Below are positions 52,343-63,600 of a DNA stretch of 64,000 nucleotides, in pieces (the stretch's first letter is position 1; every line of letters starts with the position of its first letter). This stretch comes from Hoplostethus atlanticus (Eukaryota > Chordata > Actinopteri > Trachichthyiformes > Trachichthyidae). A program made the translations under genes and the position numbers. The notes below the pieces were generated by a model. It saw only the letters and a program-made list of their open reading frames with translations. It did no database searches and was not told where the DNA came from. The DNA is taken from contig JAXDDX010000043.1 of NCBI GenBank assembly GCA_034670405.1, forward strand, positions 1,701,501-1,765,500. The letters are read 5' to 3'.

Positions 52343-53291
52343 GTAAGTGGCGTCCCATGACATTGTCATATAAAGCTGGATGGAGTCCACTGTATGTTTG
52401 ATTGAAAGGAAGGAAGGGAAGGAAGAAATAACAAAGAAAAAAAAGAAAGAAAAGAGAAGATGTGATGTGAGATTTTCTATTATATCGTTGGTTCTCATGT
52501 ACAGTGACAGCAAGAAAGAAAAGAAAGAAGGATGGGATGGAAAGGAGGATGGAAGAAAGAAAGAAAAAGAAAGAAAGAAAGGGAAGATGTTGAAGTTCAA
52601 TTTTCTGTTTTGTCCATGGTCCAATAAGGATTTCATGTACAGCTACAGGAAGGAAGGAAGGAAGGAAGGAAGGAAGGAAGGAATGAACAAACAAACAAAC
52701 AAAAGAGTTGAAATAAGACTTTCTGTTATGTTGATGGTCCTCTAAGGATGGAAGGAAGGAAAGAAGGAAGGGAGAAAGAAACAAATGTCCTCCAAGGATG
52801 TGATGTCTCATTTCCACAGTTAGGCCAGTCCAGAGTCAAAGTTAGAGAGCGATGACCTTGCCTGGTCTGATTCTCTCAGGAGATTATGTCATCTGTCAGC
52901 TTACTGGGTCAAATGATGTAAGAAATCTCATGAAGCATCTTGACTGTTATTGACCTCTGTCTGACTTTTATCATAATTATTATAAAAGTCAATACTGGAG
53001 ACGACGTTGAGCTGCAGAACACGATGTCCCAAACTTGTGATGTCATTAAAGCTCGACCAATAGCCTCGCAGTCTGCGGTACAAGCGTCTTCATGAGAGCA
53101 GGAAAGCCCACTTGAGCTGATGTACGGGCAGCAGTCCAGTTGGTATTTAGGAAGTGTTGCATCTGTACACATCGTCATGAGTGGTCACATCTGCTGGATC
53201 CGGTCTGAATGGTACAGATTAACAACCACAAGAACAAAGGTCATTCAAATAGAGAATGACCTAAATAGAGAAATAGAGAATATGAGAAATG

Positions 53292-53332
<41 letters not shown>

Positions 53333-53775
53333 TCAGAAGGAGGAAGGTGCAGACAGGCAGACACACACTCATACATACACACACACACACACACACACAG
53401 CACCCTATGATTGCAAGGGAACTTTCTGGGAAACCCTTTCTTTAATAGAAACAACAAAACTTTAAAGGGGCGGCAGTAGTGGATGAACAACGAGGAAGGT
53501 GACGCACAATTAGCCCCAGGACTCGACACCTCTTTAGTGAAATCCTTATGGGGGGTTGTTTTGACGCCTGAACACACGGTGACTCACGGTGTTTGTTTGT
53601 GACTAAGTGTGTGTTTTATCACTTGACACCTCTCTTTCCTCTCGTGGTTCAGCGTATGGATTTGGGACAGAGTTGCAAAAGAGACTGCTACTGAATGAAT
53701 GAACTGATGTGAACTCAAGTTGTTTCTGACAGCTCAATCTGACCACGCTTGTCCTCCTCTCTCCTCTCTTTCCAG
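52343..53775 (+). other. nppc: nppc intron 2, inside the 3' UTR
   Basis: A strong donor GTAAGTGG begins 24 bases after the stop codon. Two candidate acceptors lie downstream: CTCGTGGTTCAG ending at 53652 and the more pyrimidine-rich CTCTCTTTCCAG ending at 53775; I prefer the second. A 3'-UTR intron fits my memory of the three-exon mammalian NPPC gene. The intron contains purine-rich GAAA/GGAA repeats (52405-52780), a (GA)n tract (53293-53329) and a (CA)n tract (53378-53400). Open frames across these repeats are artefacts. Confidence 0.65.
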
Positions 53776-54262
53776 CGCTCTAGACGATGGGTTTGGACAA
53801 CATGGATTCAGTTTGTTCTCGCCCGAGACAACAACAAAAAAACTCACCAAGTGACGGATTTTCGGTACGAAAAGTCACCATGACCAGCATAAACAAGGAC
53901 TGAGATGACAACGCTGCAAAACCCTTATATATAAATATATACAACATAGAAACGGTCAACACATACACACTCAGACACATACTACAAGATGGCGGACAAT
54001 GGTGTAAAAACTACAAACCGCAAAGCTGTATATTGTTGCTGCTGCTGCTGCTGTACATTCATGTACTTCATCCCCCCTTGCATAAATGTATTTATGTTTA
54101 AAAAAAAACTATTTATATGTTTATAAAAGAGATATTTATAAATATGAGTTTTATTTATGTAACATTTTGAAAATGGATGCAAACTGCAGGTCAATTCCGT
54201 TTGTAACTTTTTTCCTTTGTCTCGAATAGTTGTAAATGTTTTCAAAATGATAAAAGAACATT
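53776..54262 (+). other. nppc: nppc 3' UTR exon with AU-rich elements
   Basis: This is the likely terminal non-coding exon. It includes a short CTG run (54035-54052) and an AU-rich stretch (54080-54165) with several ATTTA and TATTTAT motifs, typical of unstable mRNAs. No canonical AATAAA lies near the expected end; GATAAA at 54249-54254 followed by a GT-rich stretch is a possible weak poly(A) signal. The exact 3' end is inferred. Confidence 0.5.
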
Positions 54263-54299
54263 CCATGTGCACTTACAAGTCTCCTCTCAGGTTTTTCTT

Positions 54300-56180
54300 G
54301 AACGAGAAATTGTTTTTATATATATATATCGGACATATATGAGAGGTGAGACTGGTCGGGGATGATATCAACTGTATTTGCAGTAGTGAGGGGAAATTAA
54401 TGGTTGTATTTTTATATTGAAACCAACTGGTGCAGTCGGTGCCGTCTTAGTTGACAAGGGAAGGGAGCATAGGGTTTTTTGAACAAAATGCACAACACAG
54501 ACTGTGTGAGCATGCTGTGTGTGTCTTCTATCATTACGTACAGTTTGGCTTAAAATATGAGCAACAGTAGAATACGCTTAAATTCCCATATTGCAAACAA
54601 CCATTAAGGAGCTCAATGGTCAAAGCCACCACGTATCCCTGTGATCCTGGTTGTGATCATGTATGGTAGAGAAGTATTATTACAATGCAGTTAGAGGAGG
54701 AAGATATGGGGAAGGGAGATGTTGGGTGACTTAGTGGAGGAGGTATTTCTTAAAGAAATTAGTTTTCAGGTGATGATGGAAGACTGGAAGTGACTCTGCT
54801 GTCCTTAAATATGGTGGTTGGTAAACATGGAACCAAGCCAAGCCCTTAATTTCAGCAGTTTTATGATATTAATAACACTAATACTAAACTTTATTTATAT
54901 GGCACTTATCTAAAAGCACAGTTTACAAAGTGGTTGCATAAAAGCATGATGGTACAATTTATAAAAATGGAAACACACAGAAAATAAAAACAAAAACATA
55001 AGTAACAGCAGATCATAAAGTTGGGGGAAGATTAAAAGAAATATGACAGGAAAGCAAGTCTATAAAAGTGTGTTTTATGAAGTGATTTAAAAGACGATAA
55101 AGAATGAGTTAGTGTAGTAGTGAAATCCACAGTCTGGGTCAGTCCCCTTTAGTCTTGAGTCTAGTCTGAGAGACAGACAGCATCCTTAAAAAGAGCCTGA
55201 AGGTCAGAAGGCTTGAGACCAGAAGGTTGCTGGTTTGAATCCCTGTACTAGTTGGGGAGAAATGAAAGAGTAACATCCTCCCCTCCCCCGCAAGTCAGGT
55301 AGATTGGAGACTCTAAATTGCCCAGAGATGTGACTGTTTAAACCTGTGTTGGCACTGTGATGGACTGGTCTCAATGCATGCTGGGATAGAGTTAGAGCAG
55401 TGCTGAAAAAGAGAATGCACGTCCTGCAAAACCCTCCCCTGATAAAATGACAACAACTCTGTAAGCACACATTCAGAGTAAACATAATACCATCTTACTT
55501 GTGCACTTCACTTGACATTGATGAAGTAACATTGATGGTCAAGACTTGCACTATGTTGTTCACACACTAGAGGGCAGCATCAGGACGACACCTGTTACAC
55601 CGTTATACCATCTCATTCTAGTGATCTACCTCTCGAGGGCGATTCAAGTCAAGAGCAGCTTCTTCAAAAAGCAGCTTAGTGTTAGAAACATCTTATTGCA
55701 TCACATAAGAAAACGTCACAGATAATGATACTGCTTGAGGTGCTTTAGAGAAAAAAGACTCAATCCACTAGGATTCATATATGAAGGAATACTGTATTGT
55801 GAATCTCCGTTGTTGTGGGTTGACAGACAAATACCATACCAATATCAGTGGATGTGGGAGCAGAGGCACACACACACACATGCACACACACATGCACATG
55901 CACACACACGTGCACGTACGCATTCAGAAACCAGAACCACACTGCCTGTTTCACTGGTGTTTGCTAGAAAGAGAGTTTCTAGCCAACAGCTGGCTTCCTC
56001 ACACCAGACAGCAGTAGGTAATATGGCCCATCAGGTAATGTAGATATGAAGGGTTTCATTTCAAAATGCTACAGATTCATTTTGGAAATAAATTATTGCC
56101 TTTTATTCATCATTGTTATTTTATTATTCCCATTGTAGCTTTATTTCTTAGTGTTATTCTATGTCTGGCTGCTGTAACAA
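54300..56180. other. Intergenic; LINE tail and SINE copies
   Basis: A reverse LINE-tail-like block at 54888-55060 (AACTTTATTTATATGGCACTT); a SINE-like unit at 55195-55400 (GGTTGCTGGTTTGAATCCC, GGAGACTCTAAATTGCCCAG); (CA)n-rich tract 55866-55920. Confidence 0.55.
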
Positions 56181-56182
56181 AG

Positions 56183-56270
56183 AAATTTCCCCCCGGGGAT
56201 TAATAAAGTACCTACCTACCTACCTACCTACCTACCTACCTACCCACCTACCTACTCACCTACCTACTAG
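56183..56270 (+). repeat. LINE 3' tail with (TACC)n
   Basis: AAATTTCCCCCCGGGGATTAATAAAG followed by (TACC)n at 56210-56265, the usual 3' end of fish non-LTR elements. Confidence 0.75.
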
Positions 56271-56426
56271 CCAAGATTTTAAAAAACACTAATGATTACA
56301 ACCACTACAGTGTTACTGTTCTCTAAGTAAGCAGTCTGTGATAGCAAACATTGTAAATAATATTGAAGAGTTTTTTCTACCTTCTGTGACAGAGATGTTT
56401 AGTCACACATTTGCATTTACAAGGTG

Positions 56427-57556
56427 CAGGGGGTGAACAAAATAACGGAAACGCCACATGAAAGGGGACTTTTACTTTGAAGTAGCTACATCACAATTAC
56501 AAAAACAGCTACACAGGCAAGTTCAATTAAGCTGGAAGCCAACTAGCAGTATGTGTCAGCTTTAAAACAGGTCTGACAATCAACACTTTTATGTGCAAGT
56601 TTTCAAAGTAACATGAGGCAACAAAGAGAGCTCTGAGTAGTTGGTGTCCGACAGGGATAGACGGCACTCAGCAGACAGATGCTGAAAACCACAAAACTAC
56701 AGCCACATAATTGAATCAACACCTCTCTGGCCCAGTCAGACACTGGTACATCATGAGCTTCACAAAGCTGCTGTTTATGGCAGCATTTGGGAACTGCTTG
56801 CATCCGAGGCCACCGCACAAAGATGCATCACCTGGTGTAAGGAGCACAAAACCTGGGTCGTCTTGTACCCTTTTCCCTTCCATCCAGGGCGGTTTATGTT
56901 AGGAGGAAACCAAAAGAAGGCTTTCACCCACATGGTGGCAGATCTGGTATGGCCAGCCATCTCATGGGAGTCATTAGGTCTGGTGATTTCACAGGAACAA
57001 ACACTGTTCCCATGATGTTCCGATTTTCCAAGATGAGAGTTCAAAAACAAACCATGAACACCAGGATGAAGTCCAACACCTTCCATGGCATCACCAGATC
57101 TCAACTGCTTCACTAGAGGCTTTAAGAGAAAACCTGTGAATATGTTTGTTTTCATCAACCATACTTTCCATATGTTTTAATAGCTGATATACACTTTTAC
57201 TTACACTATTTCTTCTCCTGTTCTTGTGCCCGTCATGATCTTAGTTCTCTTGTTTCTATTATTGGCTTTCTTTTCCACGGTCCTGAACTGTTTAGAAAAG
57301 CACTTTGGGTTACACTGATGTATGAAATGCGCTATAAAAAATAAAATTTGATTTGATTTTTGATTTGATTTCAACACCATTGAACTTCATGGGAACCGTT
57401 CTGGGGAAGCTAGAGAGTGAACTAGATGCCCACTTTCCTTCTTGAAGAATGGCCCAACAAGGAGGAAGCTGTTCTGAAGGCAAAGGGTGGCCCTACTCCT
57501 TATTGGCTACTTCTTATTGATATATTATGTGTTTCCATTATTTTGTCCACCCCCTG
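56427..57556 (+). mobile_element. Decayed Tc1/mariner element with nested insertion
   Basis: The left end CAGGGGGTGAACAAAATAACGG is inverted at the right end (CCATTATTTTGTCCACCCCCTG, ending 57556) and TA flanks the right side (TG on the left). Near the right end the plus frame reads EEAVLKAKGGPTPY (57461-57502), the familiar C terminus of Tc1-like transposases. Upstream remnants are full of stops and frameshifts, and no DDE triad can be read. A non-Tc1 segment is inserted at about 57,160-57,370. Confidence 0.85.
57160..57370 (+). repeat. Retroposon 3' tail nested in the Tc1 element
   Basis: GAAAAGCACTTTGGGTTACACTG, ATGCGCTATAAAAAATAAAA followed by (TTTGA)n is a typical fish LINE-type 3' tail. 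It splits the transposase remnant, so it inserted after the Tc1 copy. Confidence 0.65.
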
Positions 57557-59109
57557 TATCAACCCAATCTGCTAAACCTGCAGGTAGATTTATTATTTAT
57601 TATTATTCCCTCTTCCCCTGTTGGTTAAATATGCTGCAGTCAGTAACACACAACTCATATGGGTTTTTAGTCTTAGCTCGATTAGTAAGAATGCTGCCAG
57701 AGGCAAAAAAATATCTATATTTTACAAAACATACTCAATTATTTGCCTCAGCAGGTTCACCAAGACTTCACAGCATTTAATTACAGAGTTTAATTCTTAC
57801 AGGGAACCATTTTGGGTGGTTGCCCAGAAATAAATGTGCATTCCCTCATGATAAAGGGCATCCCTGCTGAGAGGATGCATCCACTGGCAGTTCAGTTTGC
57901 TGTCCTCTGGAGTTTGTATTTGTTGGATTTATTCACTCTAATCCATTTGCACAACAGCCCTGATTAACAGGTGCAGACATGGGGGTGGATGGGGGGGTGG
58001 AGGGGGTGGGGAGGAGAATTGTGTTGCTCAATTTCTTCATTTACTTTGCTGAATTTGGAAGACAGCAATTAACCACGTGAAGGTGACAGGACTCAAAACC
58101 AGATGTTCTGTTACACAGCCAGGAGGGATATAACCCAAACACCTACCACGAGAATGAGGTTGTTTTTTTACTCTATTGAACATCCAAACCTGGTGAATCA
58201 TCTTGAATATGTACAATATACATTTACTACAGCCGAGTAAAACAGATCCCACTGACCAGACAGTTCTGGAGGGAATCAAGTCTCTCTCTAGCCCCGTTAG
58301 CCGCCATTAGCAGGGAACTTCTTTCGGTCCTGCGGTCACTTTCACTACATCACCAGCTAAATACGTGTTTAGAATAGAAAAGCATTTTCAGGTGATGGTT
58401 GATTGCCTGCCAGAGTGCTGGTGGAGGAGACAAACCCATCACACACACATGAAATCTACTAGATCATCAAGGCCACAAGGGATTTCAGGCCAAAGAACCC
58501 ACGTGTCCTCGGCTACGCAACCCTGCTAGTTATGTTCCATTGTATAAGTTACTGTTTATCAAGAGTACTTTATTTCCCCAAAGGCATCCTCAGGCGGGAC
58601 ACAATTACATGGAAATGATGGTGAATTTAAGGGTTTTATTCCTTAACACAATATATTATTGAGTTCCTTGATATTGATCACTCAATGTTTTAAAAAAATC
58701 CCGATTACAAAATGTTACTGGACTCAAGACAGCAAATCACTTCAACAACATCCAGTAGTGAGTTTTATATGCCAGGATGGTGGGTACGCTGACTGGAACG
58801 AACCTCTTCAGTTCTTCTGCACAGTGCTCTGTAAAATACAGGAGGTGTGTGGATGTGAAATGCAATGCTGCCTCTGTGTGGTATTGAGGGTTAATTACTC
58901 ACTGTGCTGCTGCTGCTGCCCCCTGGGAATGATGAGACTCTCAGGCTGTCACTTCCTGTTGGGTGAAACACGGATGTAGATCAATCAGACTACCGACTAC
59001 CTGACATGTGTTTGTTTGTTTGTGATAAATCAAAAAGCAAGAGAATAAAACCTACCAACTACTTCACTTAAAGCAGTAACCCAGTTTTAAACCCAGGCAG
59101 TATGGCTAA
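57557..59109. other. Intergenic, no gene seen
   Basis: A G-rich run at 57978-58013 and otherwise unique sequence. No exon-like frame. Confidence 0.55.
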
Positions 59110-59575
59110 CTACTACTACTAGTACTACTAATATTACTACCACTACTGCTACTACTACTGCTACTAGTACTACTACTAATATTACTACCACCACTGCTAC
59201 TGCTACTAGTAATACTAATATTACTACCACTACTGCTACTGCTACTAGTACTACTACTGGTACTACTACTGCTACTGCTAGTACTACTGATATTACGACC
59301 ACTATCACTACTACTACTACTGCTGCTACTGCTACTAGTACTACTACTACTACTGCTGCTACTACTACTGTTAGTACTACTAGTATTACTACCACTATCA
59401 CTACTACTACTAGTAGTACTACTGCTGCTTTACTAGTATTATTGCAACTGCTACTGCTTGCTACTACTACTTCTGCTACTGTTACTACTACTACTACACT
59501 ACTGCTGCTGCTACTACTATTACTAGTTGTAGTACTGCTTCTGCTACTACTACTACTACTACTAATAGTAACAAT
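59110..59575. repeat. Compound trinucleotide repeat (TAC/TGC/ATT/AGT)
   Basis: About 465 bases of (CTA)n interspersed with TGC, AGT and ATT triplets. The minus-strand poly-Val/Ala frame over it is an artefact. Confidence 0.95.
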
Positions 59576-60429
59576 AATAACAATAATAATAATTTTATAG
59601 ACCTAGTCCCAAAAGTCCACAAGACATAAAATATTAAATGTATTCAACTATAACTTCAAGTCGACCCGTCGATGATAATCACTTTATTCTTGTGTAAATA
59701 CATTTCTCATTTGAGTTGCAGTAAAAACCTCTAACCTAACCTAATGAAAAGTCTCTGTATTCTTTTCATGATATTCCTATAAAGACTTACAGTGTGTCTG
59801 TGGTACTCAATAGTGAGTCTGTAGTGATCTTATCAGACTTCATGGTCTTTTTTTCTTACTCTCACATGGTGCCATTGTAACCCTCCCGTCATATTCCTAT
59901 AGTGATTCACAGTTAGGCTATAGAATCCCTCTATATCCTTTATATGTATTATAGGATTACTATAGCTCTTTTTTCGTGTTTATCCAAGCGGATAGGAGGG
60001 CAGATTTGATTTTTCAGTAGTTATAAAATCGATCGATCCACTCACTCTTTGGTACACGTGGTTGATGGATGACAGCAGCTGATGCGACCACGTGGTTCTT
60101 ATAAACAGATGTCCGCCATGGGCCACAAAGATGCTTATTATTGACAACATAACGTCTAGCTGTTATGAATTTCTCTTCAATTTGCTGCCAATAAACGTTC
60201 AATAATTACCAATAATTCGTTTCCAAATAAATATAGATCATGCATTTCAGACTTTGGTCATAAATACTGTCTTTGGGTGTAATACGTCATTTCCCAGTTA
60301 TTCCAATAATAGATTAACTCAACATACATGCTTTGCTGTATTTGTGTAGGTTTGTTTTTGAGCAAATAACGAATCGCTTGTTTCTAAAACGCAATAAATA
60401 TGATTTCGCGCGTCTGTGTAGTGGACGCG
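59576..60429. other. ncl upstream region, no gene seen
   Basis: An (AAT)n stretch at 59565-59595, then AT-rich sequence. No exon recognised. Confidence 0.55.
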
Positions 60430-60654
60430 CGGGCACTATGCAAATACTGTGACGTGTGGTTGGAGGAGTAGGTCGTGTGGGCGGGGCCCCGTGAACGCGC
60501 AAGGGGAAGAAGGTAGCGAGCGCGTCTCCGTCAGATCAGTCTTTCTTTCTCAATGTTCTACGGAGTAGGCTGAGCCACGTGCATGCATCAGTGATCTCTT
60601 TACCTCTTTCTAAACGTCCAATTTGTGTGTTTCGTTGAAACGCGCAGCATAATC
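60430..60654 (+). promoter_or_regulatory. ncl: ncl CpG-rich promoter and 5' UTR
   Basis: CpG density rises sharply here against a CpG-poor background. An octamer ATGCAAAT lies at 60438-60445, a CRE-like TGACGTG at 60450-60456, and a GC box GGGCGGGGC at 60479-60487. There is no TATA box. A pyrimidine tract (CTTTCTTTCTC, 60541-60551) could be the transcription start region of a 5'-TOP-like leader, as in many ribosome-biogenesis genes; this is inference. Confidence 0.65.
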
Positions 60655-60672
60655 ATGGTGAAGTTAGCGAAG
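60655..60672 (+). CDS. ncl: ncl coding exon 1 (MVKLAK)
   Basis: Six codons from ATG, then phase-0 donor GTAAGACG at 60673. A first exon ending after MVKLAK matches the conserved N terminus of vertebrate nucleolin. Confidence 0.93.
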
Positions 60673-63600
60673 GTAAGACGCTTGACGTTTATTTTTAATC
60701 CCTTTGTGTGAATTTGTGATAGGAAGCTGTATTTACGCATGAGGCCTTTACGGAGAAGTTCCTGCGTTGTGAGTTGACGGGAAAATGGCGGTGGGGGGAA
60801 AATGTCTGCGCATGTTCCGAGGGTTATGGTTTATGCACATTAATTCGACAGTTTTTTCACGGGTGTGCCGAAAAAACACACTTATTACAAATTATCACGT
60901 TAAAAAATGTCGGTATATCACACCGAACGTTCTTTTCGACCCAGATTTGAGCAGCCATGTTTGCCCCTTGCTGTCGGTTTCCAGGCCTGCTCAATTAGCT
61001 ACTAGCCAGCGACTCAAAATGGCATTCATGCGCGTTCTCGACCTAAGCATGGGTTGTATAGCGTGAGCGTGACCTGTTAAGGCGGCATTTTATATCACGG
61101 TTTGTTGGCTAATAGCGACATTTAAACCTCAAAATTGGAGAAAATGTGCCATTTGGAGCATTGGGTGGTGTGCTAAAGTCTTGTTGGCTACATGGTTAGT
61201 GTTAGCACGGCCGCATCAGTCCAACTACCAAACAGAAGAGCTGCAGCTTGCTCCATTTTACTGCCAGCGTTACTGTTCGACTTGGGGAATTTAAACCATG
61301 CTACTGTTAGGGACTGTGCGTTGCGTTTCTCATTCGCAGCCATTTTGCCTGATAACCCGCCAGCATGTGTGTAGTTTTTTTTTTTTTTTTTTTTTGTTAA
61401 ACGTGACTGGCTGGCTAACGTGCTAAGTTAGCTAACATGCTAGCGTCCCTTCCTCCTGTGCTCCACGTGGGCTCTGCGCCTGCTCCGGGTGACACACGAG
61501 GTGCGAAACCAAAACCCAGACTCCAATTAGCCGTTATCACGTTACCTGGTTTCCTGATTAAATCACTCGTCTTTGGGCACTGCGGTGTTAACTGGTGGTT
61601 ATAGATTTTTGTTATTGATAACGTTATTCACACATTATCCTCGTTCTTACAGGCAGCAGTCAAACAGGGATCCCAGAAGAAAAAGGCCCCTCCGCCCCCC
61701 AAAGAAGTGGAGGAGGAATCGAGTGAGGAGGACAGCAGCGAGGATGAAGAGGTATTTCTGAGTTTATCACTGTAGAAATATTGCCAATTGCGATTTTTTT
61801 TTTTTTAATTGAAATTAAACTTAAAAATTTTTAAATTATTTTTGCAGACTCCGCCACCAAAAGCGGTAAAGAAGGCCACACCAGCTAAACCCACCCCAGC
61901 TGCAAAGAACGGCAAAGCAGCCAAAAAAGCGGAAAGCGAGGATGAAGATGAGGAGGAGGTTTCTGGTAAGGCACATGCAAGCTCGGTGAAACAGACTGTT
62001 GATGAGGGGTAGAACAGTTGAGCCCAGCTCTAGTGTGGCAATGTTACTGCGGTTTAATAAATTGCACATCATTCCATGGTGCAGATCACCCCAATAAGCA
62101 ATTGAGTAGTAGCCTTGAGTTAACTTTTAAAAGGAAAAAACAAGTTTCTCAAATGATTTCATTGACATTAATGGGAGTTTGATTGTGTGGTGCGTTGCTA
62201 TGCTAAAGAGTTTCGTATTCTAGCAGTGCTTTACGAGACACAGACCTAATGGGGTTCTGGGGTACCCTTTAATTTGTACATGAAATGTTTTGTTGCCATG
62301 TGAGCTGTAATGTATGGCACTTTTGCAATCAACTTACAGAGGAGGAGTCTGAAGAGGAAGCCCCACCACCAAAGAAGACCCCTGCAAAAGCTACACCAGC
62401 TAAAGCCAAAGCAGCTCCTGCCAAGGCTGAGGAGTCGGATGATGACGAAGATGATGATGGTAGGAGCCACAACTTTCAACAGTGTGAAGCACCACAATGA
62501 AATGGAATTTTAAGTGGTGCCACAGAAAAATGATGCTGTAAAACGTGATTTAGAAGGGTTTCAATGCCAACAGCCTTTTATTTTTGGCTGCTATGCAGTA
62601 CTCCGACCAGCAGGGCGGCGGTCTTGAAGGCAGTTATACACTATCGCTATGCAGAAGTTGAGAACACAACAAGCAGAGTCCAGCCAGATGTGCAAAGCAA
62701 CTGCTTCAAGACAGAAATGTCATCCAACTTGGGGCCAAAGTTAAATAACAGACTAATTTTCAATTAAGCCACCATAAAAATGCCCTTGATAGCGTAATCA
62801 GTTACTCAACAAAGCATAGTCAAAATTAAGATACTGTTTTATGCTTTTAATTGAACTTTTTTTCCCATATTGTAAACAATTTCCCTATAATGACCTATAA
62901 AATGCGATCATTCATAAGTTAATCCAATTAGAGCCATATGTCGTCAGCTGAGCTCTAGATGTCCTTGGCCTGCGTGGCTTTTAAAATGCCACACGGCACA
63001 CCCTCCATTTCTTGGCACACGTGCTGTTGTTCGGTACTCATGTGTGAAATGTACGGAGGTAGAGCAAAGCCAGCGCTATGTCTTCGGTACCGGTGTGTTG
63101 ATCGTCTGCCGGTCCTATCCTCAATCGCTGGCACATTTCTGCCTTTAGTGACTTGTGAGTGAGCTTTGATCATACAAACAGGCCATGTTCTGTATGTTTA
63201 GCCAAAAAAGAAACTATTATTTTATTCATCAGCCCTTTTGTGTCTCCAGATGAGGAATCAGAAGAAGAGGCCCCACCACCCAAGAAAGCTGCCAAGCCTG
63301 CTGCCAAGGCCCCAGTGAAGGCCACACCGGCTAAAGAGGAGTCATCTGATGACGAGGATGAAGAAGATGGTGAGCTTAAGCCCCTTTCCTTGATATCTTG
63401 GTGATGCCAAGCCAGTGTGGCACTGCCACCTCTGTCATAACCTTGCAAATGATGACCAACAAGGGACTTAATACTGAATGTGTGTGATGTCAACTTTTTG
63501 TTTGGATCTGATGCGGGTCAATAGATGGTCAGTGGATTGAACATGATCACGTTGACCGGTGTATTGCTCCTTGCTTTCAGAGTCTGAGGAGGAGATGGAC

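Noticed and set aside
52380..52745. Lys/Glu-rich frames downstream of nppc exon 2
   Set aside because: Translations of GAAA/GGAA repeats inside the 3'-UTR intron.
59087..59401. Poly-Val/Ala minus-strand frame
   Set aside because: Translation of the compound trinucleotide repeat.
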